From Bdellovibrionales bacterium (lineage in GTDB: Bacteria; Bdellovibrionota; Bdellovibrionia; Bdellovibrionales; UBA1609): 57,142 bases of DNA. Below, piece by piece: positions 1 through 9,085 of the stretch. The number at the start of each line of letters is the position of its first letter. Position 1 is the first letter of the stretch. The notes beneath the pieces are model-generated. The model worked only from the letters and a program-made list of their open reading frames with translations, did no database searches and was not told where the DNA came from. The position numbers and the translations under genes were made by a program. The stretch is from assembly GCA_020630675.1 (NCBI GenBank), contig JAHDIR010000017.1, positions 1 to 57,142 of the forward strand. Direction: 5' to 3'.

Positions 1-61
1 TGCTTGTATTTTTTGAATTGCGTTCTGCGCTATGCAGTTGAGTGAGGAGATCCTTAAAGTT

Positions 62-135
62 TGGAGGTGGTGACAGGATTCGAACCTGCGTTCATGGATT
101 TGCAGTCCAGTGCCTAACCACTTGGCTACACCACC
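62..135 (-). tRNA. tRNA-Cys (GCA)
   Basis: On the minus strand the sequence folds as a cloverleaf. The 7-bp acceptor stem GGTGGTG/CACCACC is followed by U8-A9, a D arm with GGTTAG, an anticodon loop with GCA, and a T arm containing GGTTCGAATCC. The discriminator base is U73, the known cysteine identity base, and the 3' CCA is encoded. The length is 74 nt including CCA. It stands alone, with comM about 100 bp away in the same direction. Confidence 0.97.
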
Positions 136-235
136 TCAATAGTGTTGAAAGAACAATATGATCAATATTACTTAACTTTTCAAGCTCATTTTAGCCTTTG
201 GTGGGGTTAGTTAACGCAGTTAGGCGGCTTCTAAT

Positions 236-1669
236 TTAGTTAAAAACCTGCTCCATGTCTAAAAAAGGCTGGTCAGCTAGCTCAAAAGACTCCTCTATAT
301 GGTGAAATTTGATCTCCTGACTGCCCTCAAGGTCCGCCACCGTTCTTGAAACTCTAAGTACGGCCTGACGCCTTCTTTGAGACTTAAAGCTTTTGAGCTT
401 TAAAAGCTGGTAAGCTCTCTTTGTTAATTGCCCCTCAAGCTCATCTACTGATAACCGAGCGTTCACACTGTTTTGCTCAGGCCTTGAACTCACAATAAAT
501 TTTTGCGAATTCAATATGGACTCAAATAAGTCTGGAGCATAATATTCTCGCTCACGGCCCCAATCATAACTAAAAGATAAAACCTGAAAACGATCAAGCA
601 AAGGGCCACTTAATTTCTCAACATAAGATTGACACTTTTTTAAGCTATAACGACAGCTCATAATTTGTCCTGGAGACATGCTGCCACATGGGCATAAATT
701 TGTAGTGGCTAATAATAAAAAATTAGCCGGAAACCTATAATATTTAGAGCGCCTGGCAACATGAATACACCCTTTTTCTATGGGCTCCCGCAAAGACTCT
801 TTCACTCCACTACCAAACTCTAAAAGCTCATCTAAAATCAATACCCCATGATGGGCTCTTGTAATTTCTCCAGGCACCAAAGCTGTGCCCCCTCCAACCA
901 TTGCAATTTTAGGTGTGGAATGATGAGGGCTCACCACAGGCCGCCATGTGACTTTTTGCTGAAAGAGTTGAGAGATTTTTAAAATTTCAAAAGCTTGCTG
1001 AACAGAGGGAGAAACTAAATAAGCATCTAAAAGGTCAACCAGCGTAGATTTACCCGAACCTGCCGGGCCAGCAATTAAACACGAATGCTCACCCACAGCT
1101 ATAAGCTGTAAAAGTCGTGCCATTTTTTGAGTTAAATAAATGTTTTTAAATTCGGGTCGTACAAAATAATTCAAACAACTTGTGTTTTTTTTAAATGTGG
1201 GAGCATGTAAGTCTTGGAGCTGCTTTAAAACGTAATAGTCTTGTGAGTTTGGCTTACCAGATACACCCGACAACAAATAACTCTGACTATAGTCATCTAA
1301 TAAATCAAAGTCCTCTGGTTGGTAAACACAACCATCTAAACCTAACTCTCCGTAAACATAAATTTTATCTAAGCCTTGCTCTGGTTGAACTTGCCCCGAT
1401 GCGAACAAATAAGCACAAGCAATAGCTAAGTCTAAACCTTGAGATTTTTTTTTGATATAACTTGGCTTTAAATTTACCAAAATTTGTTGCGCTTTGGGAA
1501 AACTAAAGCCCTGCCTTTGCAGGGCTGATTTTACACGAAGCTGACTTTCCTTAATCACTTGGTCTGGTAAACCCATAATTTGGATTTGTGGAAGACCAGG
1601 CATGAAGCTCACTTCAATTTCAAAGGGAATTAAATTAAGACCATCTCGAGTAAAAGAAAAAATTTTCAT
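236..1669 (-). CDS. comM: ComM/YifB family Mg-chelatase-like AAA+ ATPase
   Basis: 477 aa, close to the family's usual 500. The order is an N-terminal Lon-protease-like (S5 fold) segment (about 1-165), then an AAA+ module with Walker A GPAGSGKST at 201-209 and Walker B GVLILDE near 275-281, then a C-terminal Mg_chelatase_C helical segment. A CPCG motif lies in the ATPase region. Known family members are branch-migration helicases that help integrate transforming DNA; that role is taken from the family. The Xer-type gene lies upstream in the same orientation, about 107 bp away. The alternative reading is a generic YifB of unknown role. Confidence 0.95.
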   Translation of the reverse strand: MKIFSFTRDGLNLIPFEIEVSFMPGLPQIQIMGLPDQVIKESQLRVKSALQRQGFSFPKAQQILVNLKPSYIKKKSQGLDLAIACAYLFASGQVQPEQGLDKIYVYGELGLDGCVYQPEDFDLLDDYSQSYLLSGVSGKPNSQDYYVLKQLQDLHAPTFKKNTSCLNYFVRPEFKNIYLTQKMARLLQLIAVGEHSCLIAGPAGSGKSTLVDLLDAYLVSPSVQQAFEILKISQLFQQKVTWRPVVSPHHSTPKIAMVGGGTALVPGEITRAHHGVLILDELLEFGSGVKESLREPIEKGCIHVARRSKYYRFPANFLLLATTNLCPCGSMSPGQIMSCRYSLKKCQSYVEKLSGPLLDRFQVLSFSYDWGREREYYAPDLFESILNSQKFIVSSRPEQNSVNARLSVDELEGQLTKRAYQLLKLKSFKSQRRRQAVLRVSRTVADLEGSQEIKFHHIEESFELADQPFLDMEQVFN

Positions 1670-1776
1670 AACTCAAGTTGAATGCAAACGACAAAGACAA
1701 CTCAACAGACAAGAAGCTCCAAGGAAAAGCATTTGAGTGTTCGAACTATGAATTTATAATACGTAAAAACTAGTTT

Positions 1777-2646
1777 TTAGTTTTTGAGATCAGACAAAGG
1801 GTGAAACTCTTCCACTTCAGCCTCTAGTTGCTTAGAATTAACATGGGTATACACTTGAGTTGTTTGAATGCTTGAGTGACCTAACAGCATCTGAATAGAA
1901 CGAAGGTCAGCACCACCTTCTAACAAGCTAGTGGCACAGCCATGACGAAAACGATGGGGGCTGATCGTTTCTTCAAAGCCAGCTTTTTTTGACCAAGCAT
2001 CCAACCAACGCCATATATCTACACGGCTTGGGCGCTTACCCCGATCATTGATAAGCACTGAAGTTTCATTGGCTTTAACCAAATGAGGCCGAACACTTTT
2101 AAGGTAATAAGTTAGGCCCATTAACAAGTTATCAGTTAAAGGAACTAGGCGTTCTTTACCACCTTTGCCAGTAATATTGAGCCAGGCTTGAGTTTCATTA
2201 AAATCTGTCAGATCAAGACCAATTAATTCACTCACACGACAGCCTAAGCCAAATAAAAGTAAAAGAGTTAATTGGTTTCGTTTGGTTTTATACAAGTCTT
2301 CAACAACAGCGGCATCGACCAGCTTTTCAAAGTCTTGCACGCTTAGGGTTTTAGGTAGACCTACCTTCACTTTAGGAGGCCTGAGTTGCCGTAAATCTTC
2401 GCACTCCTCACCTTTTAACTCACAAAATTTAAGGTAGGTGCGTGTGCTACTAATGACTCGAGCTTGAGATCTTTTACTTAAACCTTTGTCTTGAAGAAAT
2501 TTGTAAATGCCTGAAATATCGGTGTGCTTACTTTTGAATTCACCGTAAAGTTCCAAGTCACGACGATAAGCCAAAACAGTGTTTCGGCTTCGGCCCCTTA
2601 CGTTTTGTAAATCATCGAAAAACTCTACCCAAAATTGCAGTGCCAT
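1777..2646 (-). CDS. XerC/XerD-type tyrosine recombinase
   Basis: 289 aa, the size of chromosomal XerC/XerD. The N-terminal SAM-like core-binding domain spans about 1-90. The catalytic domain carries the full set: R137 (GCRVSEL), a lysine in GKGGKER (K161 or K164), H231-x-x-R234 (HRFRH), H257 (LLGH) and the nucleophile Y266. The family resolves chromosome dimers at dif during division. XerC and XerD cannot be separated by eye, so no symbol is given. No phage genes or att repeats flank it, which argues against a phage integrase. The ribosome binding site ahead of the ATG is weak. Confidence 0.9.
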   Translation of the reverse strand: MALQFWVEFFDDLQNVRGRSRNTVLAYRRDLELYGEFKSKHTDISGIYKFLQDKGLSKRSQARVISSTRTYLKFCELKGEECEDLRQLRPPKVKVGLPKTLSVQDFEKLVDAAVVEDLYKTKRNQLTLLLLFGLGCRVSELIGLDLTDFNETQAWLNITGKGGKERLVPLTDNLLMGLTYYLKSVRPHLVKANETSVLINDRGKRPSRVDIWRWLDAWSKKAGFEETISPHRFRHGCATSLLEGGADLRSIQMLLGHSSIQTTQVYTHVNSKQLEAEVEEFHPLSDLKN

Positions 2647-2706
2647 ACAGTAAGAATAGCAAGGATTATGTTACGTACTCTAGTGAAGCCGCGTTATGAT
2701 TTTCTC

Positions 2707-3360
2707 TTAGCCACCAAAGCCCAATAAGCTAGAAAATTTTCCGTAACTAGTTCCTTCGTTGTCGTATATTTTTAATTGAATCACTGGGGCTAAATCATCC
2801 TCAACATCAGACAAGTCAAAGCTTTCCAATGTAAAATTAGCAAAACTGAGAGTTAGCTTTTTATCTGTAAATTCGAACTGTTGTGTTGAAAAAACTCTAG
2901 TTTGAAAATTTCCCGTTTGAGTAGATTCACTGTCAGTATAGAACTTAACTTGAACCACTAAGGTAAACTCTCTATTTTCACTGAGGTAATTATCGACAAG
3001 AAGAACTTTGGCCTCGGCCACATCATAAAGGCCATTACTTCCCATTCCAAGTATTGAGAAATCTCTTATACTAGCCACACTCGCCGCCACTCCTGTGCCT
3101 TGATCATTTTCATCAAAACTCACTCCTAAGTAAAAAACGCCAGGCTGAGTCTCGTTGTTAATAGAGTTTTCGGCAGCATTTAACAAGGCAATATTGCCAC
3201 CAGAACTTCTGGCATCAGAAAAAACAGAAGTCACAATGGCATCTAACTCTTCAAAGCTTGGGTCCCACTGAGTTTCTCGGTTATGTTGCGAACAAGCAGC
3301 AGAAGCAACTAAAGCTATAAGCAAAAAACTATTTTTAAATATCAAAGTTAAGTTTTTCAT
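2707..3360 (-). CDS. Hypothetical lipoprotein (217 aa)
   Basis: The N-terminus has a positively charged start, a hydrophobic core and ASAAC, giving a lipidation cysteine near residue 23. Serine at -3 makes a tolerated but imperfect lipobox. The mature part is rich in beta-type sequence with no recognised domain. The ATG is preceded by AGGTGAG. It is the last of three tandem lipoprotein genes read in the same direction (4853 to 2707), with a 31-bp gap to the previous gene. Co-transcription and an envelope location are inferred; no function is assigned. Confidence 0.75.
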   Translation of the reverse strand: MKNLTLIFKNSFLLIALVASAACSQHNRETQWDPSFEELDAIVTSVFSDARSSGGNIALLNAAENSINNETQPGVFYLGVSFDENDQGTGVAASVASIRDFSILGMGSNGLYDVAEAKVLLVDNYLSENREFTLVVQVKFYTDSESTQTGNFQTRVFSTQQFEFTDKKLTLSFANFTLESFDLSDVEDDLAPVIQLKIYDNEGTSYGKFSSLLGFGG

Positions 3361-3391
3361 AATCTCACCTGTTAGTTTAGACCTACTTTAG

Positions 3392-4051
3392 TTAGTAAGC
3401 TCCACAATTAAAGTTTTTATTTCCGGTAGGGTATATTTCCTTAACGTAGTTACCAACCCCACATGAAACTCCATTGACAGAAATAATTTGCACAGTACCT
3501 AACATGGCCGATTGATAATCATGCCCATCGCAAGATTTTAAATTAGCGTTAGTTTGTCCATTAAAATTGGCATAGGCCAATCTCATACGTAAAACTTCGT
3601 TACCATCAACTGCTTTTAAACCAATATTACTGACTGATCCGCTTTGAGATTGAATACCATATTGAATGTCATCCATTGTGACGGTGTAATTTCCAGCTTT
3701 GAAAGAACAGTTTAAACCAAACTGGCTATAAACAGGAGCAAGGTGGTTTACAAAAAATACACCTTCAGCTGCCACTTGGTTAGAGTTGCCAACATAGTAA
3801 AAATCAAGAGCTAACTGAAAGCTGTCAGAGCTAGTGGTTAAAGACTCACCTAAAGAAGAGTTAATAAAAGTAGACGTTGAACAGCCATCACAACCTCCAG
3901 AAGTTCCTCCTGTTGTGGTTGTTCCTGTATTACCTCTTGTGCCTACTGTACTTTTTTTAGTGGCTCCGCTATCGCAAGACACAGAAAGTATGGCTATGGT
4001 TGTAACTAAAAAACCAATTAAAAAGTATTTTAGTGATCTTGAAAATTTCAT
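3392..4051 (-). CDS. Hypothetical lipoprotein (219 aa), Asp at +2
   Basis: A signal peptide ends in LSVSC with Asp directly after the cysteine. In Enterobacteria Asp at +2 holds lipoproteins in the inner membrane (the Lol avoidance rule); whether this lineage follows that rule is unknown. The signal is followed by a Thr/Gly-rich linker and a CDGC pair, then a beta-rich domain with several further cysteines (for example the C in LNCSF, KSCDG, VSCGV and FNCGAY), so disulphides are likely. RBS AGGGGAA. It is the middle gene of a three-lipoprotein cluster. I do not recognise the fold. Confidence 0.75.
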   Translation of the reverse strand: MKFSRSLKYFLIGFLVTTIAILSVSCDSGATKKSTVGTRGNTGTTTTGGTSGGCDGCSTSTFINSSLGESLTTSSDSFQLALDFYYVGNSNQVAAEGVFFVNHLAPVYSQFGLNCSFKAGNYTVTMDDIQYGIQSQSGSVSNIGLKAVDGNEVLRMRLAYANFNGQTNANLKSCDGHDYQSAMLGTVQIISVNGVSCGVGNYVKEIYPTGNKNFNCGAY

Positions 4052-4085
4052 TTTTATTCCCCTTGTTTTTTTAAATAAATTAAAC

Positions 4086-4853
4086 TTATAAATTAAACGC
4101 CTTACTTACATCTAAGCCTTTGAACTTACCCAGAACTTTAAAAAGTCTTGGTGGGTATATCGTTGAGTCAGCATGAGCCTGACTGTTCCATGGCATACAT
4201 TGATAAACTCCGATTCTAACATCCCAACAAACGCCATCACCACCAATTCTTTGTGGATGCAGCTCAGCTCTTTCACCAAAAGGGCCTACAACAATGGGGT
4301 AGTTCATATAAAAAATAGTTCCATTCACTAGGTTTTCAGCCCCGTTGCCGTCGCCTAGGTTAACGACATCATCAATAACAAAAACTAAGGCACCAAAATT
4401 TCCATCGTCTAAAATAGCGTGAAAGCCGTTATTATTTAAAATCCATTTATTATAGCGAGTTTGAGAAATACGTACTCCACTCCTAAAGGTATCAACATGA
4501 TGACGACCATTATCACTAAAACTCACAGAGACCTGTCCCATATAAGTTCCCCCATCTACTTCTTCAAAATCTACATGAAGAGATAACGAGCTTGGATCGT
4601 TCACAGGCCTCGTATTTCCTAAAAAGTCATTTAATGTGTTAATTTGCTCTGCAGTTGAAGCCCCTGTGAGTTCAAGACTCACTGTAGTTCCATATTGACT
4701 AAGAGTTCCTGTTCCCGTTGGAACAGTTGGGTTAACTGGGTTTACAGTTGGTGGAGTCACCTCTGGTGAACTGGTTGTTGCCGTTTTTTCTTTGGCACAA
4801 CCGACTAACCATAAGCTACTTATAAGAAGTGGTAGTAATATTAAGTTTTTCAT
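4086..4853 (-). CDS. Hypothetical lipoprotein (255 aa)
   Basis: Clear lipobox LVGC at residues 16-19, then a Thr/Pro/Val-rich linker to about residue 50 and a globular beta-rich domain of roughly 200 residues. That domain has two cysteines near the C-terminus (GVCWDV, YQCMPW) that could pair. The SD is GGGGAG. It is the first gene of the three-lipoprotein cluster, 34 bp before the next. The product is probably an outer-membrane-anchored periplasmic protein. No family is recognised. Confidence 0.78.
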   Translation of the reverse strand: MKNLILLPLLISSLWLVGCAKEKTATTSSPEVTPPTVNPVNPTVPTGTGTLSQYGTTVSLELTGASTAEQINTLNDFLGNTRPVNDPSSLSLHVDFEEVDGGTYMGQVSVSFSDNGRHHVDTFRSGVRISQTRYNKWILNNNGFHAILDDGNFGALVFVIDDVVNLGDGNGAENLVNGTIFYMNYPIVVGPFGERAELHPQRIGGDGVCWDVRIGVYQCMPWNSQAHADSTIYPPRLFKVLGKFKGLDVSKAFNL

Positions 4854-5359
4854 TTTTATCTCCCCTGTTACTTTGTATTAAAAAAAAGTAACCCCATATG
4901 ACACTTACAAATGCGAAGGGCATGCCCAAATGCCAATAACTAACAAGTTATTGATTTTATTTAATTTTAGCGAATTATTGTTTCAAAATGAGGCAAACTG
5001 AGCACTGTTTACTTTTTGAAGAGCAACAAAAATTGTCAGTTTTTAAAGGAAGCTCGCCAGCAGTTGCCTTCGTACAAAATTCACTGATTGACAGCATAGA
5101 AATGTACTTTTGTCTCAATATGAAACAGATGATAAAACTTGCTGTAAGCCTGTGGATGCCCCCAAAAACTCATTCGTTAGGGTTCAACCAGTATTCGGTC
5201 ATTTAGGACCCACTTAGAATTTGTTATTTTTACCTGCTTAAAAGTAAATATTTCAAGGCCTGAGATCTAAGATTCAAATCTAAGACTTTTAAAGGTAAAT
5301 AACACCATACGGCAATGGAAGAATGCCTTTCCCCTTTTACTTTAGAGGTCCCCCGGAGT
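4854..5359. other. Divergent intergenic region, no gene supported
   Basis: About 500 bp between divergently read genes. It holds the lipoprotein leader hairpin and presumably promoters for both sides. A 72-codon open frame at 4988-5206 (+) lacks an SD and has no protein-like composition, so it is not called. The sequence is AT-rich and I see no other structure. Confidence 0.6.
4867..4892 (-). promoter_or_regulatory. Hairpin just upstream of the first lipoprotein SD
   Basis: GTTACTTT (4867-4874) and AAAGTAAC (4885-4892) form an 8-bp perfect stem. It lies directly upstream of the SD GGGGAG of the lipoprotein gene starting at 4853. It could stabilise the leader or modulate translation. It could also be chance in AT-rich DNA. 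Confidence 0.3.
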
Positions 5360-5842
5360 ATGAAGTTTTTGTTAATCATTCCCCTTGTGCTTGGCCTTAC
5401 TTTTTCTGAAGCCAAGTCTGACAAAAATATTAGTTTAGACGGAGACCTTTACTTTACGACCTGTACATCCAAAGATAGCGACTCACAACTGACTGTCTTT
5501 TTTGAGTCTGTTGAACAAAAATCAAAGCCCATAAAAATTGTATTTTCACTAAATCAAAGAACTTTAACTTTTAAAATGGCCACCGCTAGAATGAACCCGG
5601 CCACAGGCGTATCTGAAGAAGCAACCTGTGAAGGAATTTCTTGTAGCGAAGTTAAAGTCAGTCCAGAGGGAGTGGTCGTGGTTGAGCAAGACAATAAAAT
5701 GGTTTTAACATATGAAAAAACGGCCCAAGGCCTCACGGTAAAGTCAGGCTCAAAACACCCTAAATATGTTATCAGAAAAGTTAGTGAAGATATTGAAATG
5801 AATTGCCTAGAGCCTAACTCTATTCGCCCTCAAACACTGTAA
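5360..5842 (+). CDS. Small exported protein of unknown function
   Basis: The start chosen is the ATG at 5360, preceded by CGGAG. It puts a clean signal peptide (MKFLLIIPLVLGLTFSEA) at the very N-terminus; an in-frame upstream ATG at 5315 would bury that signal. The product is 160 aa with a probable cleavage after SEA. The mature part is beta-rich with four cysteines (TCTSK, ATCEGISCSE and MNCLE) likely to form disulphides. It converges with the SpoIID gene, 7 bp apart. No family is recognised. Confidence 0.72.
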   Translation: MKFLLIIPLVLGLTFSEAKSDKNISLDGDLYFTTCTSKDSDSQLTVFFESVEQKSKPIKIVFSLNQRTLTFKMATARMNPATGVSEEATCEGISCSEVKVSPEGVVVVEQDNKMVLTYEKTAQGLTVKSGSKHPKYVIRKVSEDIEMNCLEPNSIRPQTL

Positions 5843-5849
5843 GCTTATT

Positions 5850-6995
5850 TTATAATTGAGTAATCACGGCCTTTGGATAGTAGTGAGAAAGAATTTCTTT
5901 AAAGCTCTTACCAGACTCTGCCCAATGCTTGGCTCCCCACTGACATAAGCCCACACCATGACCATTGCCGCGCCCCTTTATCTCAATAGAGGACTTCCCT
6001 TTATTAAAAGCAAATAAAGTGCTTTTCATTTTTGAGTAGCCCAGTAGCTCGCGCATACGCTGAGCGCTTATAACATGATCTTTATTTTTAAACTTTACTT
6101 TTACATCTAAAACACGACCTGAGGGAGACTTATTTAAAACCAATAAATCTTGAAACACATCCTGCTCAGACGATTTAAAAGTTTTCTTAAAAATTTTTGC
6201 AATTTTTTGATGAGAGAAGATAGCCTTCCATTGAGAGTTTCTTTTAGAGGGGCAGTAAGGATCTTTGGCCGTACCGTTGGACGCCTTAAAGCTCCATACA
6301 TGATGAGGCTCTTCGGTTTCGCCACCGCAGTCGGCGTGGTAATACGATTTATAGATATTACCTGAGGAGCTTGTTAAAACGATACCAGCTGTTTCTTTAA
6401 TGGCCGCGTGAACTTTTTTTCGGTAACGAGCACTCACAAGGTTTTCTTTGTTTAAATCAAAAACCTGATCATTCACTGTCGACTCAAGAGCGTAATGTCT
6501 GTTTTTACTTCTTTTTATTTTAGCTAATGTATAAGATCTCGATGCCACAGCCTGAGCCTTTAAAGCCTCTAAGTGCCAACTGGCTGGCATTTCTGAGGGC
6601 AGCACTCCCCGAAGGTAGTCTTCCAAATTCATATGAGCAATAACATCAAAATGATTTTTATTAGCATACAGTTCTAAGAATCGAGGAACTTTTACTTGTC
6701 CAAAATGCATATTTTGTCCCGATATAAAGATTTTTCGACCATTATACATTTTTGTCATTTGGCTGTCTGGGTTGTAAACCTGCCAATAACTTAAACCATC
6801 AATGCGGCGATAGGTAATTACATAGTTACCAGACTGGGCCTCTGGGCTTTTCTTACCTTTAGAGCAACAAACTATGTGTTGCCCAGCAAGAGTCATTGTC
6901 TTTAAAGATGATTTAACTCTTACTGTGACAATTTTATCGGCAAAACTTAAGGGTAGGCCGGCGGACAACAATAACGAAAATAAAACTACAAACAT
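5850..6995 (-). CDS. SpoIID/LytB domain exported protein
   Basis: 381 aa. A signal peptide (cleaved near SFA) is followed by a SpoIID domain recognisable from LPSEMPASWHLEALKAQAVA and the C-terminal signature GNGHGVGLCQWGAKHWA. SpoIID proteins are peptidoglycan lytic transglycosylases acting on denuded glycan strands; LytB relatives stimulate amidases. Here it should act in the periplasm on the cell wall. SD GGGGAG precedes the ATG. The gene follows the slipin/NfeD genes in the same direction with a 26-bp gap, so it may belong to that transcript. It sits in a non-sporulating context. Confidence 0.9.
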   Translation of the reverse strand: MFVVLFSLLLSAGLPLSFADKIVTVRVKSSLKTMTLAGQHIVCCSKGKKSPEAQSGNYVITYRRIDGLSYWQVYNPDSQMTKMYNGRKIFISGQNMHFGQVKVPRFLELYANKNHFDVIAHMNLEDYLRGVLPSEMPASWHLEALKAQAVASRSYTLAKIKRSKNRHYALESTVNDQVFDLNKENLVSARYRKKVHAAIKETAGIVLTSSSGNIYKSYYHADCGGETEEPHHVWSFKASNGTAKDPYCPSKRNSQWKAIFSHQKIAKIFKKTFKSSEQDVFQDLLVLNKSPSGRVLDVKVKFKNKDHVISAQRMRELLGYSKMKSTLFAFNKGKSSIEIKGRGNGHGVGLCQWGAKHWAESGKSFKEILSHYYPKAVITQL

Positions 6996-7021
6996 ATTTG
7001 CTCCCCCCGAAACAAAGAATA

Positions 7022-7771
7022 TTAAGTGTCTTTTGAATTATCTAAAAACGGAGTAATCAAATCCATTGGTAAAGGGAAAATAACTGTTTTTGTTCCCTCT
7101 CCACTTAACTCTCCTAAGGCTTGAAGGTAAGCTAACTGAAGAGCTGATGGTGACGAAGAGAGCATTTGCGAGGCTTGGGCTAAAGTTTCTGAACGCTCTA
7201 GCTCACCGTCGGCAATAATATTTTTTGCACGACGTTCTCTTTCTGCTTCAGCTTCTTTGGCCATAGCTCTTTGCATCTCTTTAGGTAAATCAATATGCTT
7301 AACCTCAACTAAGCTCACTTTAATTCCCCAAGCTTCTGTGGCTTTATCTAAAATTTCTTGTAAAGCTTGGTTAATTTTATCACGACTAGAAAGCAAATCG
7401 TCCATCTGGTATTGACCTAAAACAGAGCGTAAAGTGGTTTGAGAAACTTGAGTGGTGGCAAAATAGTAATCTTCAATTTGAGTGATCGCCATTACAGGGT
7501 TCAATACACGAAAGTAAACCACAGCATTCACTTTCATACTGACATTATCTTTAGTAATAATATCCTGTGGCTGAATATCCATAGTGATGGTTCGGGTATC
7601 AATTCGAATAAGCTTATCAACTATAGGAATTACAAAGACAAAACCTGGCCCTTTAGCTCCAATGCAGTGACCAAAACGTAATACAACACCTTTTTCCCAT
7701 TCCGGTAAAATTCTTACCGCTGACAGTAAAAAGAAAATTAAAATAACAAATAAAGGTAAAAACATCGACAT
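7022..7771 (-). CDS. Slipin (SPFH/stomatin family) membrane protein
   Basis: 249 aa, with one N-terminal membrane segment (about 3-20). The SPFH domain starts RILPEWEKGVVLRFG and continues through the typical DIQPQDIITKDNVSMKV region. Next comes the charged helical stretch EAEAERERRAKNIIADGE and a C-terminal IFPLPMDL. Bacterial slipins form membrane-bound oligomers with NfeD, which lies immediately upstream (21 bp). The pair is thought to act in membrane-protein quality control. SD GGAG. Slipin is separable from flotillin and HflK/C by its short length and NfeD partner. Confidence 0.93.
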   Translation of the reverse strand: MSMFLPLFVILIFFLLSAVRILPEWEKGVVLRFGHCIGAKGPGFVFVIPIVDKLIRIDTRTITMDIQPQDIITKDNVSMKVNAVVYFRVLNPVMAITQIEDYYFATTQVSQTTLRSVLGQYQMDDLLSSRDKINQALQEILDKATEAWGIKVSLVEVKHIDLPKEMQRAMAKEAEAERERRAKNIIADGELERSETLAQASQMLSSSPSALQLAYLQALGELSGEGTKTVIFPLPMDLITPFLDNSKDT

Positions 7772-7792
7772 GACTTACTCCAGTTAAGGCTT

Positions 7793-9085
7793 TTAAACCT
7801 TGGTTACGCTTAATAATAATTTATTTATACTTTTTATCAACACTTGGTCGCCTTTTTGTAAATCCTCGTCACATTTGGCTTTCCAACGTTCACCATTAAC
7901 TTCCACCCAATACTCATTATTTTTAATTTCTACAACAAAGCCCTTTGACTCCAGAAGGATAGCTTCATTGGAGCGGCTTTTGTAGCTTCTGGATTTAAAG
8001 GCCAAATGTGCAATGAATAAGCTAAAGCCAGTGAAAAGAATAGCAATGGGCAAAATTGTGGCATAAGGCAATCGATAGCCCGTCGTTGCTGGGTCAAATA
8101 AGAATAAGCTCCCTAGAAATAAAGCCACTCCTCCTCCCACACCTAACATACCAAAGCTGGGGACAAAGGCTTCGGCCACTAAAAAAGCAAGCCCTAAAAG
8201 AATCAATACAAAGGCTCCCCATTCTATTTCCATTTTATGAAGACTCACCATAGAAACCACCAAACCAATAGCTCCGATCACACCAGGAGCTACCACCCCA
8301 GGGTGAGTGAGCTCAAAGTAAAGCAAACCAAGACTGGCCATGAACATCATATAAGCATGCTGAGGGTCCGCCAATAAATCGAGTGTTTTTTCTTTTAAAC
8401 CTTCATTCAGCTTTAAAAGGTCACCGACTTGCACTTCTATTTGCTTAGATTTTGCCAGTGAAACTTTCTGCCCTGCACTTTTTGACAGAAAGTCTAGTTT
8501 AGACTCGGCAAGAAAATCAATAGCCCCTAAACGATGAGCTTCCGTGGCAGAAACAGCTTTAGCATCAACAATTATATCTTTACTAAACTCTTGGTTTCTT
8601 TTTCTAAGCTGAGTGATACCTTCTAACCAACTCGTGGTGTCGTTAATTAATTTTTTGCGTAAATCTTTACCTGCATCTTGACCTGTTCCAGAAATGGGAG
8701 TGGCAGCCCCAATATTGGTGGCCTTAACTGCTCCCGAAACATGACATGCTTGAAGTATTATGGCTCCGGCACTTCCGGCATGGGCCCCAGAAGGGTAAAC
8801 TAAACACAAAAAAGGAACACTTGAATTTAGAATTTCTGTAACTATTTTACGAGTGGTCTCAAGACTGCCGCCGGGTGTGTTCACGACCACTAAAACTGAA
8901 GAGCATTTATTTTTTATTGCTTTTTCTTTGGATTTTAAAACTCTGTGATAATTAGACAAACCAATGACACCTGAAACAGAGACCTCTACCGTGCATTGAC
9001 CCTGTCTAATTTGCTGGGCTTTTGCTGCTGTTCCCCCCCAGATACTCACAAATAAAAGCAATAAAATTTGTTGTACCTTATTCAT
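7793..9085 (-). CDS. Long-form NfeD membrane-bound serine protease
   Basis: 430 aa. The order is a signal peptide, a ClpP-class serine protease domain (about 28-225) with NTPGGSLE and the active-serine region GAHAGSAGAI, then four or so membrane helices (about 245-370), and a C-terminal OB-fold NfeD domain (about 375-430). This is the NfeD1 architecture, in which the protease cleaves the C-terminal tail of the partner slipin. The partner is encoded 21 bp downstream. The start overlaps the end of the upstream gene by 8 nt, implying coupling. Confidence 0.93.
   Translation of the reverse strand: MNKVQQILLLLFVSIWGGTAAKAQQIRQGQCTVEVSVSGVIGLSNYHRVLKSKEKAIKNKCSSVLVVVNTPGGSLETTRKIVTEILNSSVPFLCLVYPSGAHAGSAGAIILQACHVSGAVKATNIGAATPISGTGQDAGKDLRKKLINDTTSWLEGITQLRKRNQEFSKDIIVDAKAVSATEAHRLGAIDFLAESKLDFLSKSAGQKVSLAKSKQIEVQVGDLLKLNEGLKEKTLDLLADPQHAYMMFMASLGLLYFELTHPGVVAPGVIGAIGLVVSMVSLHKMEIEWGAFVLILLGLAFLVAEAFVPSFGMLGVGGGVALFLGSLFLFDPATTGYRLPYATILPIAILFTGFSLFIAHLAFKSRSYKSRSNEAILLESKGFVVEIKNNEYWVEVNGERWKAKCDEDLQKGDQVLIKSINKLLLSVTKV

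Noticed and set aside
1777-2646. Tyrosine recombinase as a phage or island integrase
   Set aside because: Its length, catalytic motifs and location beside comM fit a chromosomal Xer; no att repeats or phage genes nearby.
4988-5206. 72-codon open frame on the plus strand
   Set aside because: No SD, no recognisable protein pattern and it lies in a divergent promoter region; treated as chance.
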